Virus record (IMG/VR): IMGVR_UViG_3300023179_000603
Coordinates: 1 to 20,877 of that record
From: a virus
Strand: one strand, 5' to 3'
Length of the DNA: 20,877 bases
Part shown: positions 13,298-20,514 of the stretch, in pieces
How the letters are laid out: each line of letters opens with the position of its first letter
Numbering within the stretch: the first letter of the stretch is position 1
Translations under genes and position numbers: made by a program
The notes under the pieces: generated by a model
Seen by the model: only the letters and a program-made list of their open reading frames with translations
Database searches by the model: none
Told to the model about the DNA's origin: nothing

Positions 13298-14931
13298 ATG
13301 AAGTAGGCGCTGGTCGCGGAAATGTAAACCCATCGTTTGCACTGCAAAGTGCGCTCGGGCTTGACCCGGCAATGGCTGCACAACGTAGGGCTGTTCAGCC
13401 TAAAGTTCCTGTCGCGCCTACATCTACCACTACAAAACCTGTAGCACCAACACCATCAGAGCAACGGGAAAAAGCGATTGCCGCCAAAGAAACAGAGCAA
13501 ACATCGGCATCTCAGGCTGCAAGTTCGGCACAAGAAGAATTGACGCTAAAACAAGCAGAAAGAGAAAAGCAAGATGCAATAGCAAAAGCAGATATTGCAA
13601 AACAATATGCCGAGAAAATGAAGGCGGCATATGGAGAGGCTGAAGGCAAAACCAAGTCTTATGATGCCTTCCACCCGTCGCAAGAAACACAAACGGGATT
13701 GGCAACAATGTTTGCTTTGACCAACTTGGCGGCATTTATGGCTGGTGGCTCTGGTCGCTATGCAGGTATGGCTGCACTAGGCAACATGACCAACGCCATG
13801 AAAGGTTATCAAGCTGGTCGCAAAGATGTGTTTGACCGCGAGATGAAAGAGTACGACAAGAATGTTGCTGCGCTCAAACTGAACAATGAGCAAGTAGAAA
13901 AACACTTGAAGCGCGGTCTTGAGTTGATGTCGGTGGACAAAGAAGCGGCTCAAGCAGAGTACTTTAAAGCTCGCGCTTTGGCTGGAGATGGAATTGTTGG
14001 CGCTCAAATAAGATTTAACAAATCAAATAAGGCGCTAGAAATCATTGGCGATCAACTTAAAGCATTGCGTGAAGTTGACAAACAAAAAACTATTCTTGAA
14101 CAAAAACAACTAGATCGTGAACAACGGGCGCGACAACATAGAGAAAGCATTGCAGCGGCAAATGAACGGGCTAGATTGCAATTAACCCGGCGAGATGAAA
14201 AAGCATTTCAAGCTATTGGCCCCGCTTTAAGAAATATTGCTGAAAATTATCCCGACGGAACTGCAAACACTTTGCTAGGTGCATCTCCAAAAGACAAAGA
14301 CAGAATTCAAGGCGCTTATAGATCTGTACAAGAATCTGAATCTGTCGCAGATTTTGTTGCCCGAAACAAAGGCGCAGTTGGAGCAATGGCGGCAATCAAG
14401 AACTATTTGAAAATGGATGCCATTAAAAGCATTCAAAATCAAGATGAAAATGTTGCTAAAGAACAAAAGCAACAGCTTGTTGATGCCGCTATTGACAAAG
14501 CTGTAGCAGACAAAAAGATTTCTGCGGATGATGCTCAAAACGCAAAAATTCTTCAAAAGAAATTGTTTGGTTTGGCTCTTGCAGATGTGCAAGGTTCTGG
14601 TCAACGAGGTTCTGTTTACCTTGACCGCCAGTTCCAAAACCTTTATGACCAGGCATCAAGGCAAGACACTTTGCTAAAAATCATTAAAGAACGGGCAAAA
14701 GAAAACAACGGCAATTTAGAAATTTACGGATTAAATGTTGAGCGCCACAACAGGCCAGAAAAATTTCCTCTTTTAGGAACCCAAAAAATTGAGGATTACA
14801 TTAAAGAAAGAACGCCAGAAGCAACGAAAACTTCAGAAACCATATCTGTAGGTGGCAAGACGTATTCTCGTCCCGCCGGGATGAGTGACACTGATTGGGC
14901 TGCTTATAAAAAAGAAGTGGGAGTTAAATAA
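13294..14931 (+). CDS. Internal virion protein 3, long coiled coils
   Basis: 545 residues. A Pro/Thr linker near residues 35-57 is followed by a charged helical region (about 57-120), a small hydrophobic segment (about 135-165: GLATMFALTNLAAFMAGGSG), then long charged coils (about 175-305: EQKQLDREQRARQHRESIAA and similar). The C-terminal third is mixed helical, ending with ISVGGKTYSRPAG and MSDTDWAAYK, the latter resembling the repeats that open the next protein. The start overlaps the previous stop (ATGA) and GGGGA lies upstream. The architecture suits an ejected core protein forming a channel or rod. From roughly 13.4 kb on the DNA is visibly more A-rich than the capsid region. Confidence 0.6.
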   Translation: MNEVGAGRGNVNPSFALQSALGLDPAMAAQRRAVQPKVPVAPTSTTTKPVAPTPSEQREKAIAAKETEQTSASQAASSAQEELTLKQAEREKQDAIAKADIAKQYAEKMKAAYGEAEGKTKSYDAFHPSQETQTGLATMFALTNLAAFMAGGSGRYAGMAALGNMTNAMKGYQAGRKDVFDREMKEYDKNVAALKLNNEQVEKHLKRGLELMSVDKEAAQAEYFKARALAGDGIVGAQIRFNKSNKALEIIGDQLKALREVDKQKTILEQKQLDREQRARQHRESIAAANERARLQLTRRDEKAFQAIGPALRNIAENYPDGTANTLLGASPKDKDRIQGAYRSVQESESVADFVARNKGAVGAMAAIKNYLKMDAIKSIQNQDENVAKEQKQQLVDAAIDKAVADKKISADDAQNAKILQKKLFGLALADVQGSGQRGSVYLDRQFQNLYDQASRQDTLLKIIKERAKENNGNLEIYGLNVERHNRPEKFPLLGTQKIEDYIKERTPEATKTSETISVGGKTYSRPAGMSDTDWAAYKKEVGVK

Positions 14932-14992
14932 TGAGTCCAGAAGAATGGATGGCTTCCAAAAACAAACCTTTGATGAGTCCAGAAGAATGGAT
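14931..14992 (+). repeat. Exact 20-base tandem repeat at a gene start
   Basis: ATGAGTCCAGAAGAATGGAT occurs at 14931-14950 and again at 14973-14992, 42 bases (14 codons) apart and in frame. It encodes MSPEEWM and MSPEEWI. A degenerate copy at 14881 (ATGAGT...) encodes MSDTDW near the end of the preceding gene. Only the first ATG has a nearby GGGAG site. Confidence 0.85.
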
Positions 14993-16301
14993 AAAATCAA
15001 AAAAGCCAGAAGAATCTGAAAGTAATTTTCTTGCTCCAACAATAAGCGCTGCAAAACAAGCTGGTGCTGGCTTGCTTGAATCTGTTCCTTTTTACGGTGA
15101 AAAAATGGCAAAAGCAACAGGTGTTGCGGAGCCATCTAGTCTTGTTGAAAGAACAACTCGCAGATTTGCTAGGAATGCGCCTTATGCTGCTTTGGCGGCA
15201 ACAGGCGTAGGAGCCATCCCTGCGGCAATTGGTTTAGGTGGGGCAACACTTGCTGGACAAGCTGCTGAAGAAGTTGGCGTACCATCAGAATATCAACCAT
15301 TGGCAGAAATTGTTGGTGGCGGTGTCCCTCAGTTTGCCAAAGGGTTTTTGGGAAGAACAATTGGTTATGTTGAAAAACCATTGGCAGAATTAACTTCAAA
15401 AGCTCAAAAAGCAGGTTACGAAATGGGGCCGGGAGCCAAATCCAACTTAGGGATGAAATATGGTTCTGGCTCAGACCCAGCTTCTGCAATCAGAAATCTA
15501 AACAAATTTACAGAAGAAGCAACTGCTAGAGCAGGTAGACCAACAACCAATGTAAACCCCGCATGGATAGAACAAACACAAGCTGAACTTGGCAATGAAG
15601 TTGGCCGTTTGTTTGCTGGAAAAACATTTACGTCAAAGCCAGGATTCCTTCAAAAAATACAAGATGTTGTTAATAAAGCAGAAGGAATTTTTGGTCAACA
15701 AGGAAATGTTGCTAGAACAATCCTTGAAAAAAATATTGGCGGGAAACGTGCTGGTGGTGAACTTTTAAGTCCTCAATTCAAGGCAGAAGATTTGCGAGAC
15801 GCAATCACTCAAGTCAATGCTGCTTTGTCAGGAGTAAAAGGCCCACAAGCAAAAGTTTTGCATGATTTAAAAGATGCTTTGGAAGAACTTGCTGCCAAAA
15901 ACTTGACTGGCGCGGAAGCAAAACAATACGAAGCATGGAGAAAAAAATACAATTCTTGGTCTGTTATAAGAGATGTAAATGAATTAGAGGGAAAAACAGG
16001 AGTGACTGCTGCTGGTCAAATCAACCCCGAAAAACTTTTGGATGAAATTACCACAAGAACTGGTGGAAAAGCGGCAAATCATCCTTTGTTTGAAAACTTA
16101 GGGGAATTTGGTGGCATTTTGAAATCCAAAGTTGTTCAACCACCAGGAGCGTTAAAAGCAGCATTGCAATCGGTAACAGAAAGCCCGTTATCAAAAGCAT
16201 TGCAAACGGGACTACAACCAAATCTTCCGGGTCGAGGTGCGGGTTATAAAGCAACCATACAAACAATGGCTCCAGCACTTCAATATACGCAACAAAAATA
16301 A
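14931..16301 (+). CDS. Internal virion protein 4 with N-terminal MSPEEW repeats
   Basis: 456 residues. The first 28 residues are two copies of a 14-residue unit (MSPEEWMASKNKPL and MSPEEWIKSKKPEE). Residues 84-112 are hydrophobic (PYAALAATGVGAIPAAIGLG), like a membrane-insertable helix. Residues about 140-330 are charged and helical (KAEDLRDAITQVNAALSGVK, LKDALEELAAKNLTGAEAKQ), and the C-terminus is basic and linker-like. The start overlaps the previous stop (TAATG) and has GGGAG upstream. Composition and position match an ejection protein. The gene is the most A-rich in the window: hand counts of two 60-base lines gave 37% and 32% GC, against about 48-50% for sampled lines in the capsid gene and the 17-kb gene. 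Confidence 0.6.
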   Translation: MSPEEWMASKNKPLMSPEEWIKSKKPEESESNFLAPTISAAKQAGAGLLESVPFYGEKMAKATGVAEPSSLVERTTRRFARNAPYAALAATGVGAIPAAIGLGGATLAGQAAEEVGVPSEYQPLAEIVGGGVPQFAKGFLGRTIGYVEKPLAELTSKAQKAGYEMGPGAKSNLGMKYGSGSDPASAIRNLNKFTEEATARAGRPTTNVNPAWIEQTQAELGNEVGRLFAGKTFTSKPGFLQKIQDVVNKAEGIFGQQGNVARTILEKNIGGKRAGGELLSPQFKAEDLRDAITQVNAALSGVKGPQAKVLHDLKDALEELAAKNLTGAEAKQYEAWRKKYNSWSVIRDVNELEGKTGVTAAGQINPEKLLDEITTRTGGKAANHPLFENLGEFGGILKSKVVQPPGALKAALQSVTESPLSKALQTGLQPNLPGRGAGYKATIQTMAPALQYTQQK

Positions 16302-16513
16302 TGGCTACCAAAAAATCCAAAGGCATCAATCCTGAACTTGAGAAAGCCATCAGCGATATGCTGAAACAGGTGATGCTTGACCCTGAGTGTTCGCTGACAG
16401 ACAAGATGAAAGTGGTGGATAGGTCGCTCAAGTTGGAGGCCATCAAGCTGAAGATTTCTGGTGACGATTGGGGCGCAGGCTTGTTTAATGGTGATGAACA
16501 AGATGATGAATGA
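16301..16513 (+). CDS. 70-residue acidic-tailed protein, possible small terminase subunit
   Basis: A basic N-terminus (MATKKSKGINPELEKAISDM) precedes two helices (MLKQVMLDPECSLTDKMKV, then VVDRSLKLEAIKLKISGDDW) and an acidic tail (DEQDDE). Short proteins of this kind in phages are sometimes labelled terminase small subunit, because the helix pair and lysine content could bind DNA, but I see no definite helix-turn-helix. Its location, far from the portal and not beside a large subunit, weakens that idea. Start overlaps the previous stop (TAATG) with a poor ribosome site, so coupling is likely. A virion accessory role is an equal possibility. Confidence 0.45.
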   Translation: MATKKSKGINPELEKAISDMLKQVMLDPECSLTDKMKVVDRSLKLEAIKLKISGDDWGAGLFNGDEQDDE

Positions 16514-16538
16514 GGTTACACTATGAATCCTTGCAACC

Positions 16539-16549
16539 TAGGGGATAAA
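16539..16549 (+). promoter_or_regulatory. TAGGGGATAAA leader before membrane protein gene
   Basis: Identical to the 11-mer at 2081-2091. It ends one base before the ATG at 16551 and supplies the AGGGGA ribosome site. Two different genes 14 kb apart sharing the same leader suggests a phage-preferred translation start context. Confidence 0.5.
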
Positions 16550-16550
16550 C

Positions 16551-16790
16551 ATGGACAAGACCGTCATTCAGTTGATAACAATCGCGCTCGGGGTCATCAC
16601 AGATCGCTTGCTGACCATCATCAGTTTGGGCATGACATTCGGCCTGGCAACGTGGATAATGTGGAATCCAAGCTGGGAGAGATTCGCAACTTTTGCATTT
16701 TTTGCCATCGCAGTGTTTCTACCCTGTATCTTTAAGGAACGGAAAAATGAACATATTTCAAAAGGACAATCTGAAGAAAGACATGACTAG
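16551..16790 (+). CDS. 79-residue protein with two membrane segments
   Basis: Likely membrane helices at about residues 16-38 (ITDRLLTIISLGMTFGLATW) and 45-61 (FATFAFFAIAVFLPCIF), joined by a short WNPSWER loop, with a charged C-terminal tail (KERKNEHISKGQSEERHD). This resembles small phage holin-like proteins, but a separate holin candidate is beside the endolysin. The ATG at 16551 has a strong AGGGGA leader; a different-frame ATG at 16523 yields a His/Arg-rich sequence that looks like a shadow. The C-terminal 44 bases overlap the next gene in another frame. Confidence 0.65.
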   Translation: MDKTVIQLITIALGVITDRLLTIISLGMTFGLATWIMWNPSWERFATFAFFAIAVFLPCIFKERKNEHISKGQSEERHD

Positions 16791-17007
16791 TAGCATTGAT
16801 GCCGACTATCGCATCAAGGCTCCTTCCGCTCCGATTCAACCCATCTTCTCCTATCGCACTGAGCGCGGTAGTGATACATCTCGCCCTGAACGTGGACGCC
16901 AGGTTCTGGATCGTCCTTCGCGTATCGCAGGTAACCCAACTGTTGAACCCAGCAAAGCCAACTACTGGATGACTGGCGGCACTAAGAAAATGCACCGGGA
17001 GGATTAA
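16747..17007 (+). CDS. Unknown 86-residue polar protein
   Basis: No family recognised. The protein is polar and Pro/Arg/Ser-rich with little predicted structure (IDADYRIKAPSAPIQPIFSY, SRPERGRQVLDRPSRIAGNP) and ends with NYWMTGGTKKMHRED. The ATG at 16747 has AAGGAA upstream; a second in-frame ATG at 16783 is possible and would shorten the 44-base overlap with the previous gene, but has a weaker site. It is followed after two bases by the 879-residue structural gene. Possible minor virion component or assembly helper for that neighbour, on position only. Confidence 0.5.
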   Translation: MNIFQKDNLKKDMTSSIDADYRIKAPSAPIQPIFSYRTERGSDTSRPERGRQVLDRPSRIAGNPTVEPSKANYWMTGGTKKMHRED

Positions 17008-17009
17008 TC

Positions 17010-19649
17010 ATGTCTATTTCTGCATCTTCAACAATTTCATCGTCGCCGTCGCAAAGCAATGCACAGGCACTGTTAAAACAGAATGTTCTGTCTCATGCCT
17101 ATGACCCGGTTGACAAACTTCGAGTGTCTCAGCCACAGGCGCTGATCGACACGGACTTTGAGTACGGTGTTCAGCCTACCAAGTGGGAATCCATCGTCCT
17201 GCAAAACAATCGGGCATCGTGCTATTACACCCCTCAGTCGCCCAGGACGATCACCACAGTCACCGGCAATGGCACAACCACTGTTGTTGTCAACATGGGA
17301 GACACCACAGGCTTTTCTGTTGGTAGTCTGATCTATGTCCAGAACTCGCTGGACACTAATGCCAATGGCTGGTACTACGTTACCGCAGTGTCGGCTAACG
17401 TCAGCGTGACGTACATTGCTCGGGGTAATGTTGCCAATGGTAACCAGTACAACCCGGCATCCACCTATGTGTTTCTGGGTTTCTTTTACAGCAACTGCGG
17501 CGTTGCAGTTGGCGCAAATGCTTTCACCACTGATGGCACAACAAACGTATCGGTGTCTACCACTTATCCGCATGGGTTGAATGCTGGTTCGCTGATTTAC
17601 ATTGTCAACACCTCCAGCACCAGCAACAGTGCCAATGGTGCGTTTGTTGTTGTCACAACGCCAACGGCAAACTCTTTTACCTATACAGCGCCAGCAGCAA
17701 TTACGGCGGCAGCAGTCACCAACTCATCTGGCAACACGGTGGTTTATGCTCGGCCTGCCGGGTATGTTGAGACTCGCGCATTTGATGGCGGTGTTGCTTT
17801 TTCTGTTGGTGCAGCCGCTCCGAACCAGCAACTGATTCGTCAGACACGGCGTTACTTCCGCTACCAGTCTGGCAAGGGCATCCAGTTCAGCACAGGTACT
17901 TCTCTGTGTCCTCCGCTGTTTGTGACTGGCATTTCGGCAGTCGGCGCTACCGTCACGATTACCACCAGGTTCCCGCACAACATTACGGCTGGCGCAGTTA
18001 TCTTGGTGTCTGGCGTCAATGAAGCAGGTTACAACGGCACTTGGACAGTGGCATCTGCGCCTACGCTGACGACACTGACCTATACAGCAGCAATCATTCC
18101 TACTGTCACCCCGGCGACAGGGTTCCCAATGCGGGTCAACCCTATCAGTTGGTTTGGCAGTTCCAACAGGATTGGAATGTTTGACCAGCAGAACGGTTTG
18201 TTCTTTGAGTACGATGGTCAGACCCTGTACGCTGTCTGGCGCAACTCAGTCAACCAGATCAATGGCACGGTGCAAGTCACCAAAGGGAATGGTCTGGTTA
18301 CCGGCAGCGGAACTCAGTTTCTGAGCCAGTTGACTGTTGGAGACTTCATTGTCATTCGAGGTCAATCGTACAGGGTAATGACGATTACCAGCGACACTGC
18401 TTTGTACATCAGCCCCGAGTATCGAGGCACAACCATCTCTAGTGGTGGCTGTTTGGTGTCTCGCACTTCTGACACTCGCGTTCCTCAGTCGCAATGGATT
18501 GATACTTGCGACGGCAGCAATGGCCCAAACAATCCTTCTGGGTACAAGCTCGATCTGACCAAAATGCAGATGTTCTACATTGACTACTCCTGGTACGGTG
18601 GTGGTCATGCCCGGTGGGGTCTGCGAGGCCCGAATGGTGCGGTCATCTATGTGCAACAGCAAGTCAACAACAATGCCCGGTACGAAGCGTATATGCGCTC
18701 GGGCAACATGGCTTCGCACTATGAGAGCAATGGCATCACGCCAATGACTTTCCTGACCAAGACGCTATCCAACACCGAGACGGGTACGCTGTATTTGGCT
18801 GACACCACTTTGTTTGCCTCAAGCGGTGTGGTCAAGCTGCAGAACTCTGGTGTGTCTGGCACGATTGAACACATTGCTTACACTGGCAAAACAGCAACCA
18901 CACTGACAGGTTTGACTCGCACTCAAACTGGTGGCAACACTGTTGCACAGACGTTTACCTATTCTGCGTCTGCACCAATCAGCATTGAATATATGTCTCC
19001 TGACACGGCTTGCGCCTTGTCGCATTGGGGTTCCAGCGTCATCATGGACGGACAATTCAACGATGACAAATCGCTGATCTTCAACTACGGAACGACAACA
19101 GCTATCACGACCACCAGCACGACACCTGTAGTTGTGTTGGCAATCCGTGTTGCTCCTTCTGTTGATTCTGGTCGCACTGGTGCAATGGGTGATAAGGAAA
19201 TCATCAACCGGATGCAGTTGCAGTTGACTGAGCTTGGGTTAGTGACTACCGGCACAGGCTACCTGATTAACTTGATTTTGAACGGTTATGCTTCTGGTGC
19301 AACGTCAGGTTCATGGATCAGCCCGGTGCAGGGCGCTCAAGGTGCGTTTACGTCTAGCCTGGCGCAGGTTGCAACCAACACCAATGCTGTCAGCGTGACT
19401 GGTGGCGAATCTGTTGCGGCATCGTATTGCCCGGAAAGCACTGCCAGAACCACCACCGTGCTGGATTTGAGTGGCGTCCGTGACTTGGGTAACTCGATTC
19501 TGGGTGGTGGCTCGGATACCGCAGTACCCACCGCACAGTCTGGTTTTTACCCTGATGGCCCTGACGTTCTGTATGTGGTCGCAACGCCATTGACGGCAAC
19601 ATCAAGCACCATCTTGGCTCGACTGTCTTGGAAAGAAGCGCAGGCGTGA
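17010..19649 (+). CDS. Large 879-residue beta-repeat virion protein
   Basis: GGGAGG before the ATG is the strongest ribosome site in the window. The N-terminal DPVDKLRVSQPQALIDTDFE followed by YGVQPTKWES, and the later YIDYSWYGGGHARWGLRGPN followed by VNNNARYEAYMRSGNM, match phrases I associate with a large structural protein of T4-like cyanophages and marine phages. Between them are strand-rich units: three PHGLNAG-type domains (near residues 80, 172 and 304), a VTGSGTQF domain (about 415-480) and a TIEHIAYTGKTATTLTGLTR domain (about 583-652). The final part ends in LARLSWKEAQA. A fibre, base or adhesin-like role is likely. The stop overlaps the endolysin start (GTGA). Confidence 0.65.
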   Translation: MSISASSTISSSPSQSNAQALLKQNVLSHAYDPVDKLRVSQPQALIDTDFEYGVQPTKWESIVLQNNRASCYYTPQSPRTITTVTGNGTTTVVVNMGDTTGFSVGSLIYVQNSLDTNANGWYYVTAVSANVSVTYIARGNVANGNQYNPASTYVFLGFFYSNCGVAVGANAFTTDGTTNVSVSTTYPHGLNAGSLIYIVNTSSTSNSANGAFVVVTTPTANSFTYTAPAAITAAAVTNSSGNTVVYARPAGYVETRAFDGGVAFSVGAAAPNQQLIRQTRRYFRYQSGKGIQFSTGTSLCPPLFVTGISAVGATVTITTRFPHNITAGAVILVSGVNEAGYNGTWTVASAPTLTTLTYTAAIIPTVTPATGFPMRVNPISWFGSSNRIGMFDQQNGLFFEYDGQTLYAVWRNSVNQINGTVQVTKGNGLVTGSGTQFLSQLTVGDFIVIRGQSYRVMTITSDTALYISPEYRGTTISSGGCLVSRTSDTRVPQSQWIDTCDGSNGPNNPSGYKLDLTKMQMFYIDYSWYGGGHARWGLRGPNGAVIYVQQQVNNNARYEAYMRSGNMASHYESNGITPMTFLTKTLSNTETGTLYLADTTLFASSGVVKLQNSGVSGTIEHIAYTGKTATTLTGLTRTQTGGNTVAQTFTYSASAPISIEYMSPDTACALSHWGSSVIMDGQFNDDKSLIFNYGTTTAITTTSTTPVVVLAIRVAPSVDSGRTGAMGDKEIINRMQLQLTELGLVTTGTGYLINLILNGYASGATSGSWISPVQGAQGAFTSSLAQVATNTNAVSVTGGESVAASYCPESTARTTTVLDLSGVRDLGNSILGGGSDTAVPTAQSGFYPDGPDVLYVVATPLTATSSTILARLSWKEAQA
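17247..18092 (+). repeat. Three divergent Ig-like units within the 879-residue protein gene
   Basis: Units span about residues 80-139, 172-228 and 304-361. The second and third align well: SVSTTYPHGLNAGSLIYI with TITTRFPHNITAGAVILV, then NGAFVVVTTPTANSFTYTAP with NGTWTVASAPTLTTLTYTAA. The first is weaker (VVVNMGDTTGFSVGSLIYV, NGWYYVTAVSANVSVTYIA). Such units are common surface-exposed domains of phage structural proteins. The repeats are protein-level only. Confidence 0.6.
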
Positions 19650-20110
19650 ACCTGTCTACTCATTTCACGCTGGATGAGTTTACGCAGTCAGACACGGCAA
19701 AGAGGCTTGGCATTGACAATGACTTGCCTATCATCTATTACCCTGCCGCATACAATACTGCGGCAATGCTGGAACGCATCCGTGCGTATTTGAGTGAGCG
19801 CAATGCTGCGCCAGTGCCAATTTCTATCACCAGCGGATACCGTTGCTTGGCTTTGAATTGTGCCATAGGCAGCGCAGACACATCAGACCATATCAAAGCA
19901 CTGGCGGCAGACTTTAAGGCTCCTGTGTTTGGTACGCCATATGAAGTGTCTAAGCTGCTGGCTGATGCTATGGATTTCTTGCAGATTGGGCAACTGATCT
20001 ATGAGCATACCTGGATCCATGTTTCTACCCGCACCCCAGAAAAAATCCTGAATCGGATACTGACTGTGCAAGGCAAAGATTACGTCACCGGAGTTGTTAA
20101 TGGCACTTGA
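19646..20110 (+). CDS. Endolysin, peptidase M15-type
   Basis: 154 residues from GTG at 19646, which overlaps the previous stop by GTGA. A TTG at 19628 would also be in frame, but family members start close to the LSxHFTLxEF motif, so GTG is preferred. M15 peptidases cut the peptide cross-bridges of peptidoglycan. Visible motifs: MNLSTHFTLDEFTQSDTAKR at the N-terminus, SGYRC at about 63-67, and the zinc site SDHIKALAAD at 80-89, giving H82 and D89 as ligands; WIHVS near the end supplies H125, with E120 as likely catalytic base. The usual Gly in SxHxxGxAxD is Ala85. No signal sequence is present, so a holin is needed; one follows. Confidence 0.85.
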   Translation: MNLSTHFTLDEFTQSDTAKRLGIDNDLPIIYYPAAYNTAAMLERIRAYLSERNAAPVPISITSGYRCLALNCAIGSADTSDHIKALAADFKAPVFGTPYEVSKLLADAMDFLQIGQLIYEHTWIHVSTRTPEKILNRILTVQGKDYVTGVVNGT

Positions 20111-20507
20111 TCCTGTAACCGCACTGTTAGACATTGGTGGCAAAGTCATTGACCGGCTCTGGCCTGATCCCACTCAAGCAGCCAATGCCAAGCTGGAGTT
20201 AATCAAGCTACAGCAGTCTGGTGAACTGCAAGTCATTGCTGGTCAACTCAAGATCAATGAAGTTGAAGCAGCAAACCCATCTGTGTTTGTCTCAGGATGG
20301 CGACCTGCAATAGGATGGATTTGTGGTCTGGCCTGTGCCTGGAACTGGATTGGCTTGCCTATTGCCAAACTTGGCATGGAACTGTGGGGGCATCCCATTG
20401 ATTTAGCCCCTGCCAATATCACTGAGATGCTGCCAATCCTTACGGGTATGCTTGGCCTTGGTGGACTACGCACCATTGAAAAGCTGAACGACAAAGCTGC
20501 TAAGTAG
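20100..20507 (+). CDS. Holin, 3-TM type (GTA_holin_3TM-like)
   Basis: 135 residues. Holins form the timed membrane lesion that lets endolysin reach the cell wall. GGAG lies about seven bases before the ATG at 20100; an in-frame TTG at 20094 is not favoured. The N-terminal half is helical (VIDRLWPDPTQAANAKLELI, ELQVIAGQLKINEVEA); then NPSVFVSGWRPAIGWICGLA and the following NWIGLPIA form membrane-type segments, with a third near residues 108-123 (TEMLPILTGMLGLGGL), before a basic end (KLNDKAAK). The VSGWRPAIGW phrase is characteristic of this holin family. The gene overlaps the endolysin by 11 bases, forming a lysis pair. Confidence 0.8.
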   Translation: MALDPVTALLDIGGKVIDRLWPDPTQAANAKLELIKLQQSGELQVIAGQLKINEVEAANPSVFVSGWRPAIGWICGLACAWNWIGLPIAKLGMELWGHPIDLAPANITEMLPILTGMLGLGGLRTIEKLNDKAAK

Positions 20508-20514
20508 CGTTTTT
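20496..20514 (+). terminator. Possible terminator at the end of the late operon
   Basis: GCTGC (20496-20500) can pair with GTAGC (20504-20508), with one G-U pair and a TAA triloop, followed by G and five Ts (20510-20514). The stem overlaps the holin stop and sits exactly between convergent genes, where a terminator is expected. The stem is only five base pairs, so strength is uncertain. Reading in the opposite direction there is no good T-run. Confidence 0.4.

Noticed and set aside
16523-16735. Alternative-frame start ATGAATCC upstream of the membrane protein gene
   Set aside because: It overlaps the membrane gene in a frame giving a His/Asp/Asn-rich product; the AGGGGA site is placed for the ATG at 16551 instead.
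17073-17573. Minus-strand frame inside the 879-residue protein gene
   Set aside because: Composition is Cys/Arg/His-rich and shadow-like, with no ribosome site or neighbours on that strand.
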